Assembly (NCBI GenBank): GCA_026398895.1
Contig: JAPLRZ010000062.1
Span: 1 to 64,000, forward strand
Reading direction: 5' to 3'
Length of the DNA stretch: 64,000 nt
From: Methylococcales bacterium
GTDB lineage: Bacteria; Pseudomonadota; Gammaproteobacteria; Methylococcales; Methylomonadaceae
How positions within the stretch are numbered: the stretch's first letter is position 1; each line of letters starts with the position of its first letter. The notes below the pieces were generated by a model. It was not told the origin of the DNA and did no database searches. It worked only from the letters and a program-made list of their open reading frames with translations. Below are positions 34,087 to 42,893 of this stretch, one piece after another. Both the position numbers and the translations under genes were made by a program.

Positions 34087-37000
34087 ATGGCATCTTCAGG
34101 TATTCGTGATAATCACACTTACGGCAAAGTAGGCGATTTTTTAAGCGAAAAAATTAAGCCCGATAGCAAGTTAAGCATTGTTTCCGCATATTTCAGTATT
34201 TATGGCTTTGACCCCTTACGCAAACAACTAGCAGATATTAATCAATGCCGTTTTTTATTTGGTGAACCACGCTTTATAGAACAAATTGATCCCACTAAAA
34301 CTGAAACCAAAGCCTTTGATATAACTGAAGACAGTTTAGGTTTAAAAAATCGCTTAGAACAAAAAGCCACTGCCAAAACTTGTGCTGATTGGATACAAAA
34401 TAAAGTCGAAATACGCTCACTCATAAAAACCAATTTATTGCATGGCAAGCTCTACCATATTGAACATCATGGTGTAAAAGCCGCGCTGGTGGGTAGTTCT
34501 AACTTTACCGCGCAAGGCTTAGGCTTTGGTAATCCGAATATTGAACTTAATTTAATCGTTGATAGCGATAGAGATCGCGAAGATTTAAAAGCATGGTTTG
34601 ATGAGCTATGGAACGATAAAACTTTAGTTAAAGACGTAAAAACCGAGGTTTTAAATTACTTAGCTCAAATCTATGCCAATCACAGCCCGCACTTTATTTA
34701 TTACAAAACCCTGTTTCATCTTTTCGATACCTACTTACAAACGCAGCAAGAAACGCTGGATTTTTTACAAAATAGCTCTTTCAAAGATTCTTTAATCTGG
34801 CAAAAATTATTTGAATTTCAAAAAACAGGCGTTATTAGCATCATTGCTAAAATCCAACGTCATAACGGTTGTATTTTGGCGGACAGTGTTGGTTTAGGAA
34901 AAACCTTTGAAGCACTGGCAGTTATTAAATACTTTGAACTGAAAAATTATAATGTCTTGGTATTATGCCCGAAGAAATTAACTGCTAACTGGACACAATA
35001 CCCCAGCCATTATCACAACAATTTAAATCCTTTTGTAACAGATCGTTTTCGTTATACCGTGTTATCTCATACCGATTTATCGCGTGAATCAGGCAAGTCT
35101 GAACATATTGATTTAGCCACGTTTAACTGGAATAACTTTGATTTAGTCATTATTGATGAATCACATAATTTTCGCAATGACAGCAAAGGCAAAAAAGGCA
35201 AAACTCGCTATCAACGTTTATTAGACGATGTTATTAAAAGCGGTGGGCAAACCAAAGTTTTATTATTATCTGCTACTCCAGTGAATAATGATTTAATGGA
35301 TTTACACAATCAAATTCGTTTTATCAGTGCCGATAATAATCACGCATTTACTGATTTAGGTATTACCGATTTAAGAAAAACCTTTAAAAACTCACAAAAA
35401 AACTTTCTGGATTGGACTAAGCAAGATAATAAACACCATGCACCTGACTTACTCAATAAATTAGGTGCGGATTTTTTTAAATTATTAGATGAATTAAGTA
35501 TTGCCCGCTCTCGCAAACACATTGAAAAATATTATCCAGAAGTGGTTAAAGAATTAGGTGGATTTCCAAAACGAGCAAAACCACTAGCCATTTATCCGTC
35601 TACCGATTTACTGAATAAATTTTTAAGCTTTGAACAACTTAATCAAGAAATATCCAACTATAAACTGGCTTTATATAATCCCAGCAAATACCTATTACCA
35701 GACTATCAAGGTTTGCCAGCCTATCAAAGTAAAGTAAAAAACTTTAGCCAAGAAGATCGTGAATTTTATTTAATTGGCATGATGAAAATAAACTTTCTAA
35801 AACGCATGGAAAGCTCTGTTTATTCTTTTGCTCTAACAATGGAACGCACAGTTACTAAAATAGACGGGTTAATTACTAAAATTGAAAAATATAACTCTGG
35901 AGTGCAGGCTTCGCCTGCATTGCAAGCAAAGCTTGCACTCCTAGAAAATGATGACAACGATGATGAAGACTTAAACGATGCGTTTTCAGTCGGTAAAAAA
36001 ATAATATTTCAACTACAGCATTTAGATTGTGAAAGATGGCTAGTTGATTTGCAGCAAGACAAACAGCAATTAATTAAATTGCGTGATGCCGCTAAAACAA
36101 TAACGCCAGTTTATGATGGTAAGCTCAAACAACTAAAAGAGTTAATTCATAAAAAAGTTACCAATCCTACTACCAACAAAACAGGCAAAAAAAATCACAA
36201 AGTATTAATTTTTACTGCCTTTGCCGATACCGCTGATTATTTATATGTCGAATTAGAAAAATATGTATTTAAGCAATTACATTTTAATATTGCCTTAGTG
36301 GCAGGTTCACAATGCAAAACCACCTTAGGCAAAGCTGAATACAATGAAATTTTAATTAATTTTTCCCCGCTGGCAAAAGAACGAACTACTTTTAAACACC
36401 TGCCACAACAAGAAGAAATTGACATATTAATCGCCACCGATTGTATATCCGAAGGGCAAAACCTACAGGATTGTGATTTAGTGATTAACTACGATATTCA
36501 CTGGAATCCAGTGCGATTAATTCAGCGTTTTGGGCGGATTGATAGAATTAACAGTTTAAATCACACTGTGACCATGATTAATTTTTGGGCAACTAAAGAA
36601 CTGGATCAATATTTAGGTTTAGAAAATCGGGTTAAATCACGCATGGCATTAGTCGATATGACTGCTACAGGTAACGACAATTTATTAATTGAAGACTTAG
36701 AAACGGATATTAAAGACGACTTACATTACCGCGATCAACAATTAAAACGCATGATGAATGAAGAGATTTTAGACTTGGAAGACGTTAATAACAGCGTGTC
36801 ATTAGCGGATTTTAGTTTAGAAGATTTTCGCAGTGATCTCAGTGCTTATATTATGCAAAATAGAGATTCACTTGCTAATGCACCGATGGGTTTATATGCC
36901 GTTGTGCCAGAAGATAAAGACACGGGAATATTATCAGGCGTTATATTTTGTTTACAGCAAAAAACCGAAGCCGATAGCAATAATAAACAAGTGAATCCCT

Positions 37001-37371
37001 TGAGTCCGTTTTTCTTAGTCTATATTCAAGCTAATAATGGACAAGTGATTTATAACTTTGCCCAAGCAAAACAGATTTTAAGTCTCTTTAAACAACTGTG
37101 TGCGGGTGTTGAAACGGCTTATAAAGAACTCTGTGAAGTATTCGACCAACAAACCCAAGACGGGCAGGATATGACGCAATATAACAACTTATTAAAAAAA
37201 GCCATTGAACAATTGAGTGCGGCATTTCAAAAAAGAGAAATAGCCCATTTACAAACAGGACGCGGGGCGATGCTATTGGATGCCACGCAACGTATCAATG
37301 AGCAAACGGATTTTAATTTAGTAACATGGTTAATAATAACCAAGGAGTGCAAGCTTTGCTTGCACGAATAA
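34087..37371 (+). CDS. PLD-nuclease/SNF2-helicase fusion of a restriction-like system
   Basis: The 1094-residue protein has a phospholipase-D-type nuclease domain in the first ~200 residues (LLHGKLYHIE with HxK at 119-121, then GSSNFTAQGLG and NPNIELNLI). An SF2 helicase of SNF2/DEAH type follows, with LADSVGLGKTFEALAV near 265, VIIDESHNFRND near 354, LLLSATPVNNDLM, IATDCISEGQNLQ near 780 and RLIQRFGRIDRI near 812. Such fusions next to a methyltransferase suggest a translocating restriction enzyme, as in NgoAVII/CglI-type systems where PLD nuclease and helicase cooperate. Residues about 604-618 are encoded by an in-frame twin-hairpin element. The last residues (KECKLCLHE) and the stop lie in another. 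The true ancestral C-terminus may therefore differ. Confidence 0.85.
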   Translation: MASSGIRDNHTYGKVGDFLSEKIKPDSKLSIVSAYFSIYGFDPLRKQLADINQCRFLFGEPRFIEQIDPTKTETKAFDITEDSLGLKNRLEQKATAKTCADWIQNKVEIRSLIKTNLLHGKLYHIEHHGVKAALVGSSNFTAQGLGFGNPNIELNLIVDSDRDREDLKAWFDELWNDKTLVKDVKTEVLNYLAQIYANHSPHFIYYKTLFHLFDTYLQTQQETLDFLQNSSFKDSLIWQKLFEFQKTGVISIIAKIQRHNGCILADSVGLGKTFEALAVIKYFELKNYNVLVLCPKKLTANWTQYPSHYHNNLNPFVTDRFRYTVLSHTDLSRESGKSEHIDLATFNWNNFDLVIIDESHNFRNDSKGKKGKTRYQRLLDDVIKSGGQTKVLLLSATPVNNDLMDLHNQIRFISADNNHAFTDLGITDLRKTFKNSQKNFLDWTKQDNKHHAPDLLNKLGADFFKLLDELSIARSRKHIEKYYPEVVKELGGFPKRAKPLAIYPSTDLLNKFLSFEQLNQEISNYKLALYNPSKYLLPDYQGLPAYQSKVKNFSQEDREFYLIGMMKINFLKRMESSVYSFALTMERTVTKIDGLITKIEKYNSGVQASPALQAKLALLENDDNDDEDLNDAFSVGKKIIFQLQHLDCERWLVDLQQDKQQLIKLRDAAKTITPVYDGKLKQLKELIHKKVTNPTTNKTGKKNHKVLIFTAFADTADYLYVELEKYVFKQLHFNIALVAGSQCKTTLGKAEYNEILINFSPLAKERTTFKHLPQQEEIDILIATDCISEGQNLQDCDLVINYDIHWNPVRLIQRFGRIDRINSLNHTVTMINFWATKELDQYLGLENRVKSRMALVDMTATGNDNLLIEDLETDIKDDLHYRDQQLKRMMNEEILDLEDVNNSVSLADFSLEDFRSDLSAYIMQNRDSLANAPMGLYAVVPEDKDTGILSGVIFCLQQKTEADSNNKQVNPLSPFFLVYIQANNGQVIYNFAQAKQILSLFKQLCAGVETAYKELCEVFDQQTQDGQDMTQYNNLLKKAIEQLSAAFQKREIAHLQTGRGAMLLDATQRINEQTDFNLVTWLIITKECKLCLHE
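35899..35941. repeat. Twin-hairpin element, copy 3, in frame inside the helicase gene
   Basis: GGAGT, GCAGGC-TTC-GCCTGC, ATT, GCAAGC-AAA-GCTTGC, ACTCC, 43 bases. It is translated as SGVQASPALQAKLAL without a stop. Confidence 0.8.
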
Positions 37372-37396
37372 CACGCGCAAGCAAAGCTTGTACTCC
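37344..37396. repeat. Twin-hairpin element, copy 4, at the helicase/methyltransferase junction
   Basis: GGAGT, GCAAGC-TTT-GCTTGC, spacer, GCAAGC-AAA-GCTTGT, ACTCC. It supplies the last nine helicase codons and the stop (37369-37371) and ends 12 bases before the methyltransferase ATG. As RNA, the hairpins would sit between the two coding regions. Confidence 0.8.
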
Positions 37397-37408
37397 AGTA
37401 TTTTAATT

Positions 37409-40400
37409 ATGAAAACAAGTATTCAACAAGCCATTAATAATTTTGCACAAGGTGATTTTAAAGACAACGCGCTGGATTTTTTTAAGGTGTTAGGTTATTC
37501 AAGCAATAAAACCAGTGCGTTAGATTTAGCTGAGTTTTTACCTAAATTAAATCACGATGTTAATCAATGGCAGGGTTCGCATTTATTATTCCAATTAGCC
37601 GATGATGATTTACAGAATAATTTAGATGTATTTAGCTCTTCAAATCAAGCGATTGATAATACTATCATACAATCGTATATATTCGCGGCGATTGAATTAA
37701 ACACAAACCAAGGTTTGTATTCCAAAACAGAATTAATTCAAATAACCCGCGCAATAAATAGAGCCTCTTTACAACCCATTTTACTGTTATTTAAACACGG
37801 TGATAGTTTGACTTTAGCGGTTATTCATCGGCGGTTACATAAAACAGACAGTGACAAAGATGTTATTGATGTTAAAAAAGTGTCTTTATTAAAAGATATT
37901 AATATTAATAATCCACACCGAGCGCATATTGATATTCTGTTTGATGTATCTTTACCTGAGCTAAGAAAACAATACCGCCCTGCTAATTTTAAAGAATTAC
38001 ATGATGCGTGGTTAAAAGTATTTTCGATTGAAAAACTCAATAAACGCTTTTATCAGGATATTTCTAACTGGTATTTTTGGGCAATAACACACGTTACCTT
38101 TCCGCTGGATAGTCGGCAAACAAAAACCCAAGAAGAAACTAATTCTATCGCGGTTATTCGCTTAATTACCCGCTTAATTTTCGTGTGGTTTTTAAAAGAA
38201 AAAGGCTTAGTGCCTGAGCATTTATTTGATAAAAAATCCATTGATGATGTGCTGAATTATAGCGATAAAACAGGAAGCACTTATTATAAAGCTATTTTAC
38301 AGAATCTATTTTTTGCTACCCTGAATACGGAAATAGACAGCCGCGAATTCGTTAGTAATCAAGTTTATCAAGGTAAAAACAAACAGCATTTTTTAACTAA
38401 TTTTTATCGTTATACACGGTTTTTTAATCAACCAGAACAGGTATTAACTTTATTTAATAGTGTGCCGTTTTTAAATGGTGGTTTATTTGATTGTTTGGAT
38501 GTGGAAGTGCAAGAAAATGGTAAAAAAGTCGGTGAAATCCGCGTGGATTATTTTTCAGATAATCCTAAGAATGAAAATTTATTAGTTGTGCCTGATTTGT
38601 TGTTTTTTGGTGATAAAACCGAAGTGAATTTAAATGATATTTATGGCACAAAAAATAAACGTTATGAAGTACGCGGATTAATGCCATTATTAAATGCCTA
38701 TAAATTCACGGTTGAAGAGAATACCCCGCTGGAAGAAGAAATTGCCTTAGACCCTGAATTATTGGGACGAATTTTTGAAAATTTATTAGCGGCTTATAAT
38801 CCAGAAACTGGGGTAACAGCGCGTAAACAAACAGGTTCATTTTATACCCCGCGTGAAATTGTTGATTATATGGTGGATGAATCATTGATTGCGTATTTTT
38901 CAGGCGTATTAAACGGGAGTCCAATAGCTTTAGCTATTGACGAAAAAACAGCTAAAGCTGTTTTACTCCGTGATTTATTGAGTTATAGCGTGTTGAATAA
39001 TCCGTTTAATGAACAGGAAACAAATGATTTAATTCAGGCGATTCATACGCTGAAAATTCTTGATCCTGCTTGTGGTTCGGGCGCGTATCCTATGGGGATT
39101 TTACACAAGCTGGTTTTTATTTTGCGTAAGTTGGATAAAGATAATCAGGCATGGCGAGAATTACAAAAAAATAAAGCCATTGCCGATACTCGACAGGCGT
39201 TTGATTCAGGCAATCATGAAGAGCGCGAAACGCGGTTAAAAGAAATTAATGATACCTTTGAATACAATGCCTCGGATTATGGGCGTAAATTATTTTTAAT
39301 TCGAGAATGTATTTTTGGGGTCGATATTCAACCGATTGCGGTACAAATTGCTAAATTACGGTTTTTTATTTCCTTGGTAATTGAGCAAACGGTGAATGAT
39401 GCGTTACCAAATCGTGGTATTCGTCCATTGCCGAATATGGAAATGAAATTAATTGCCGCCAATAGTTTACTTGGTTTGGATTTTAAAATAGCGCAAGATG
39501 ATTGGATTTATGCTGGAGTTAGAAAATTAGAAAGTGAAATAAAATCCGTGCGTTTAGAGTATTTTTCTGCCAGTACGCGGCATAAGAAAAATGCTTTAAA
39601 AGCAAAGGAACAGGCATTATTAATTGAATTAGAAAAAGAATTAATTAATGTGCAGTGTGGCGTTGAGCAAGCCCATAAAATTATTGCATGGAATCCGTAT
39701 AATCAAAATGCCAGTGCGGATTTTTTTGATAAGGAATTTATGTTTGGTTTGGATGAGGGGTTTGATATTGTTATTGGGAATCCACCGTATATTCAGATTC
39801 AAAAGTTTAGCGGTCAACAATGTCAAAAGGATTGGCAAAAACAAAAGTATGCGACGTTTGAAAAGACGGGCGATATTTACGCGCTGTTTATTGAGAAAGG
39901 GGTTTTGTTATTAAAACCTAATGGGGTATTAACGTTTATTACCTCAAATAAATGGATGCGGGCGGGTTATGGAAAATCGTTGCGCAAGTTTTTAGCGGAA
40001 AAAACGTTGCCGTTGAAGTTAATTGATTTTGGTGATTCGCAGTTATTTGAAAATGCTACGACATATACCAATATTTTAATGGCTCAAAACGCACAAACCA
40101 AGGTTTGGATTCCAACTGCTGCACAAACCAAGGTTTGTACTCCTCCGACTGAGGTTTGTATTTCGAGTATTGACGCTGGAGTTCAAACCTTGGTTTGTGA
40201 CGCGGTATTAAATGCCTGTACGATTGAAAAAGATTTTACTATTGAAATGCCATTAGCGGATTATTTCAGCGCACATAAACAAACGATTCCGTTACTGTCG
40301 CAAGATACTTGGGTTATTTCTTCGAGTATTGAACAACAAATTAAAGCGAAAATTGAGGCGATAGGCACACCTTTAAAAGACTGGGATGTTAATATTAATT

Positions 40401-41131
40401 ATGGTATTAAAACGGGTTTTAATGAAGCGTTTATTATTGATACTGCCACTAAAGAGCGTTTGTGTTTTGAATATTCAAAATCTGCGGAAATTATTAAACC
40501 GATTTTGCGCGGTAGAGATATTAAACGCTATTCTGCTGAATGGGCGGGGTTGTGGATTATTGGAACTTTTCCTGCATTGCATTTGAATATTGATAATTAT
40601 CCAGCGGTGCGTGATTATTTAAAATCGTTTGGTAATCGTTTAGAACAAACTGGTGAAAATGGCTGTAGAAAGAAAACCTGTAATGAGTGGTTTGAAGTTC
40701 AAGATACTATTGCGTATTGGCAGGAATTTGAAAAAGAAAAAATAATTTATCCTAATATGACTTCTTTATTACCATTTTGTTATGATAAAGATGGTTTTAT
40801 TACCAATCAAAAATGTTTTATATTAACAGGTGAATCTTTAAAATATTTAGTATCCTTTTTAAATTCTAAGCTGTTTAAATTTGCATTTAAAGATAAGTTT
40901 CCAGAATTAATGGGTAAAACTTATGAATTAAGCAAAGTATTTTTCGACAAAATTCCCATTCTAAAAATTCCCCCCACCCAACAACAGCCCTTCATCGATT
41001 TAGTCGATAAAATCCTAACCGCCAAAAAATCAGGCGAAAACACCGCCCACTTAGAACGTGACATAGACCAACAAGTCTACGCGCTCTATGGCTTAACCGA
41101 TGATGAAATAAACATTATTGAAGGAAACTAA
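37409..41131 (+). CDS. Eco57I/PglX-like adenine-N6 DNA methyltransferase
   Basis: From the ATG at 37409 the product has 1240 residues. The methyltransferase core starts near 450 (LLGRIFENLLAAYNPETG, RKQTGSFYTPREIVDYM). SAM motif I is LDPACGSGAYPMGIL near 552, and the catalytic motif IV is GNPPYIQIQKF near 791. The C-terminal part (about 960-1200, ELMGKTYELSKVFFDKIPI) is a TaqI/Eco57I-type target-recognition region. The N-terminal ~400 residues are of unknown role. I see no PD-(D/E)XK motif there by eye, so cleavage probably falls to the PLD-helicase. A twin-hairpin element (38916-38969) and a cluster of half elements (40094-40199) are translated in frame. A frame start at 37388 is a TTG inside the repeat and is unlikely. 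Confidence 0.87.
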   Translation: MKTSIQQAINNFAQGDFKDNALDFFKVLGYSSNKTSALDLAEFLPKLNHDVNQWQGSHLLFQLADDDLQNNLDVFSSSNQAIDNTIIQSYIFAAIELNTNQGLYSKTELIQITRAINRASLQPILLLFKHGDSLTLAVIHRRLHKTDSDKDVIDVKKVSLLKDININNPHRAHIDILFDVSLPELRKQYRPANFKELHDAWLKVFSIEKLNKRFYQDISNWYFWAITHVTFPLDSRQTKTQEETNSIAVIRLITRLIFVWFLKEKGLVPEHLFDKKSIDDVLNYSDKTGSTYYKAILQNLFFATLNTEIDSREFVSNQVYQGKNKQHFLTNFYRYTRFFNQPEQVLTLFNSVPFLNGGLFDCLDVEVQENGKKVGEIRVDYFSDNPKNENLLVVPDLLFFGDKTEVNLNDIYGTKNKRYEVRGLMPLLNAYKFTVEENTPLEEEIALDPELLGRIFENLLAAYNPETGVTARKQTGSFYTPREIVDYMVDESLIAYFSGVLNGSPIALAIDEKTAKAVLLRDLLSYSVLNNPFNEQETNDLIQAIHTLKILDPACGSGAYPMGILHKLVFILRKLDKDNQAWRELQKNKAIADTRQAFDSGNHEERETRLKEINDTFEYNASDYGRKLFLIRECIFGVDIQPIAVQIAKLRFFISLVIEQTVNDALPNRGIRPLPNMEMKLIAANSLLGLDFKIAQDDWIYAGVRKLESEIKSVRLEYFSASTRHKKNALKAKEQALLIELEKELINVQCGVEQAHKIIAWNPYNQNASADFFDKEFMFGLDEGFDIVIGNPPYIQIQKFSGQQCQKDWQKQKYATFEKTGDIYALFIEKGVLLLKPNGVLTFITSNKWMRAGYGKSLRKFLAEKTLPLKLIDFGDSQLFENATTYTNILMAQNAQTKVWIPTAAQTKVCTPPTEVCISSIDAGVQTLVCDAVLNACTIEKDFTIEMPLADYFSAHKQTIPLLSQDTWVISSSIEQQIKAKIEAIGTPLKDWDVNINYGIKTGFNEAFIIDTATKERLCFEYSKSAEIIKPILRGRDIKRYSAEWAGLWIIGTFPALHLNIDNYPAVRDYLKSFGNRLEQTGENGCRKKTCNEWFEVQDTIAYWQEFEKEKIIYPNMTSLLPFCYDKDGFITNQKCFILTGESLKYLVSFLNSKLFKFAFKDKFPELMGKTYELSKVFFDKIPILKIPPTQQQPFIDLVDKILTAKKSGENTAHLERDIDQQVYALYGLTDDEINIIEGN
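38916..38969. repeat. Twin-hairpin element, copy 5, in frame inside the methyltransferase gene
   Basis: GGAGT, CAATAGCT-TT-AGCTATTG, spacer, AAAACAGCT-AA-AGCTGTTTT, ACTCC. It is translated as GSPIALAIDEKTAKAVLL, about 35 residues before SAM motif I. The stems differ from those of all other copies except the second half of 29747-29793. Confidence 0.8.
40094..40199. repeat. Cluster of hairpin half-elements inside the methyltransferase gene
   Basis: CAAACCAAGGTTTG followed by GATTCC (40094-40113) and by TACTCC (40124-40143), then a GGAGT-TCAAACC-TTGG-TTTGTGA half (40178-40199). A similar CAAACCAAGGTTTGTATTCC is at 37704-37723. The block is translated in frame as a Thr/Val/Cys-rich insert around residues 895-930. 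Confidence 0.65.
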
Positions 41132-41132
41132 A

Positions 41133-41387
41133 ATGCAAAATACAGTACAGATTCAATGCCCAACTGAATTATTAGTCAGCTTGCAAATTAATAGCGAAAC
41201 ATTTGCTGAAATCATTAAATTGCAAACGGCGATTGCTTTATTTAAACAGGGAAAAATATCATCGGGTATGGCGGCAAAATGGCTGGAAATACCGCGTATT
41301 CATTTTTTGATGCAGGCAATGGAACAAGGTGCAGAACTGCTAGAAAATTCACAAGATGATTTTGCCAGAGAAACCGCGTTGTTATGA
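41133..41387 (+). CDS. UPF0175-family antitoxin
   Basis: The 84-residue protein has the UPF0175 pattern: a short N-terminal segment, then TAIALFKQGKISSGMAAKWL and EIPRIHFLMQAM, a helix-turn-helix of the type that pairs with DUF3368 toxins. The ATG at 41133 follows the methyltransferase stop by one base, with AAGGAAA as ribosome site. The TTG at 41118 is an unlikely start. It overlaps the toxin gene by 4 bases. Confidence 0.8.
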   Translation: MQNTVQIQCPTELLVSLQINSETFAEIIKLQTAIALFKQGKISSGMAAKWLEIPRIHFLMQAMEQGAELLENSQDDFARETALL

Positions 41388-41866
41388 TTATTTTTTCTAA
41401 CACCACACCAATTATCGCGTTGTCATCTATTGGGCAACTGGATTTAATGCCGCAGTTATTTCATAAAGTTTATATTGTTGATACCGTTGTTAATGAATGC
41501 GCAAAAGGGGGCAAAATTATCGTGCCTGATTTAACGCGCTTAGATTGGTTGCATTGTGTAGAAAGTAAAAATTATGCCCATAATCCACTGTTAATTTCAT
41601 TGGATGATGGTGAAAAAAATACAATTGAAGCGGCGTTAGCACATCAAGCAGATTACACCATTATTGATGAAAAACTAGGACGTAATTTGGCTGAATTTTT
41701 AGGCTTGAATGTTATAGGAACATTGGGAATTCTGCTAAAAGCTAAACAACAAAATAAAATTCCGTCATTTATAGCGTGTGTGCAAGCAATGCAAAAACAA
41801 GGGATTCGTTATAATAATCAATTGGTCGAAAGGCTTGCTGTACAAATCGGTGAACAGGGGTATTAA
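41384..41866 (+). CDS. DUF3368 PIN-like toxin
   Basis: The 160-residue protein has SNTTPIIALSSIGQLDLM at the start, LDDGEKNTIEAAL near 85 and DYTIIDEKLGRNLAEFLGL near 102, the acidic pattern of DUF3368, a PIN-like family encoded with UPF0175 proteins. The ATGA overlap with the antitoxin supports a toxin-antitoxin pair. Its place at the tail of the restriction-like genes may stabilise the island. The target is unknown. Confidence 0.8.
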   Translation: MIIFSNTTPIIALSSIGQLDLMPQLFHKVYIVDTVVNECAKGGKIIVPDLTRLDWLHCVESKNYAHNPLLISLDDGEKNTIEAALAHQADYTIIDEKLGRNLAEFLGLNVIGTLGILLKAKQQNKIPSFIACVQAMQKQGIRYNNQLVERLAVQIGEQGY

Positions 41867-41870
41867 ACTG

Positions 41871-41890
41871 GCAAGCAAAGCTTGCACTCC
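41871..41890. repeat. Right half of a twin-hairpin element at the island's right edge
   Basis: GCAAGC-AAA-GCTTGC-ACTCC begins 4 bases after the toxin stop and 38 bases before pyrB. It complements the left half at 34034-34053. Confidence 0.75.
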
Positions 41891-41927
41891 TTTACAAAAT
41901 TACTAACTTACGACTGGAAAAACAATT

Positions 41928-42893
41928 ATGTATCCAAACATACAGCTCAATTCAGACGGTAAACTTAAGCACTTTCTAAGTATTGAAGGGTTTAATAAAT
42001 CGCTGTTGACCGAGATTCTCGATACCGCCGCTTCGTTTGTTAATCCAACCGATGGGCAAATTAAAAAAGTGCCGTTATTGCGCGGCAAAACCATTGTGAA
42101 TTTATTTTTTGAAAATAGTACCCGAACCCGCACGACTTTTGAGTTGGCGGCAAAACGCTTGTCAGCAGATGTGTTGAATATGAATATCACCACGTCTTCC
42201 ACCTCAAAAGGCGAAAGTTTGCTCGATACTATTCGTAATCTGGAGGCGATGTTTGTCGATATGTTTGTGGTGCGCCACGCCGTGAGCGGCGCGGCACATT
42301 TTATTGCTCAGCAAACCGCGCCCCACATCAGCGTAATAAATGCAGGCGATGGGCAACACGCGCATCCCACGCAAGCGATGCTGGATATGTTTACCATCCG
42401 CCAGCATAAAAACGATTTTTCTAAGCTTAGAGTGGCTATTATTGGTGATATTCTGCATTCACGGGTGGCGCGTTCAGAAATTCAGGCATTAAACATTTTA
42501 GGTGTGAAGGAGGTGCGGGTTATCGCGCCTAAAACGTTATTACCTGCCAAAGTTGAAACCTTAGGTGTGACGGTTTCTCACAATCTTATCGAAGGATTGC
42601 AAGACATTGATGTCATCATGATGCTACGGCTACAAAAAGAGCGCATGACCTCTGCCCTACTCCCTGGTGAAAGCGAATATTTTAAATGCTTTGGGCTGAC
42701 CGAAGAAAAACTCAAAATCGCAAAACCCGATGCAATCGTTATGCACCCCGGCCCGATTAATCGGGGCGTAGAAATTGATTCTAAAGTCGCAGATGGCAAG
42801 CAATCGGTTATTTTGCAACAAGTGAGTAATGGTATCGCCGTGCGTATGGCGATTATGGCAATGGCAATGCAGCATAAAGGAGCAATCGTATGA
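41928..42893 (+). CDS. pyrB: Aspartate carbamoyltransferase catalytic chain
   Basis: The 321-residue enzyme condenses carbamoyl phosphate and aspartate in pyrimidine synthesis. The carbamoyl-phosphate loop is [20 protein letters not shown] near residue 60. [17 protein letters not shown] near 140 and MHPGPINRG near 275 are further sites. It overlaps the next gene by 4 bases. In the pseudomonad-type enzyme PyrB needs PyrC' to assemble. It is separated from pyrR by the island, so its transcription may now depend on the island genes' promoter or read-through. Confidence 0.97.
   Translation: MYPNIQLNSDGKLKHFLSIEGFNKSLLTEILDTAASFVNPTDGQIKKVPLLRGKTIVNLFFENSTRTRTTFELAAKRLSADVLNMNITTSSTSKGESLLDTIRNLEAMFVDMFVVRHAVSGAAHFIAQQTAPHISVINAGDGQHAHPTQAMLDMFTIRQHKNDFSKLRVAIIGDILHSRVARSEIQALNILGVKEVRVIAPKTLLPAKVETLGVTVSHNLIEGLQDIDVIMMLRLQKERMTSALLPGESEYFKCFGLTEEKLKIAKPDAIVMHPGPINRGVEIDSKVADGKQSVILQQVSNGIAVRMAIMAMAMQHKGAIV

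Larger units (their letters stand above)
34034..41890. mobile_element. Defence-type island splitting the pyr operon
   Basis: Four same-strand genes (PLD-SNF2 helicase, adenine methyltransferase, UPF0175 antitoxin, DUF3368 toxin) sit between pyrR and pyrB, which are normally adjacent. The segment is bounded by the left half and the right half of one GGAGT-hairpin-hairpin-ACTCC element. Further copies lie within the genes. No integrase, transposase or tRNA is inside. The genes use noticeably more TTA/AAA-type codons than their neighbours, suggesting separate ancestry. The mobility is inferred from this layout. Confidence 0.65.

Noticed and set aside
35899-40199. CRISPR-like array from the repeated GCAAGC and CAAACC units
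   Set aside because: Units are not regularly spaced, have no spacers of even length, vary in sequence and lie in coding frames. No cas genes are in the window.
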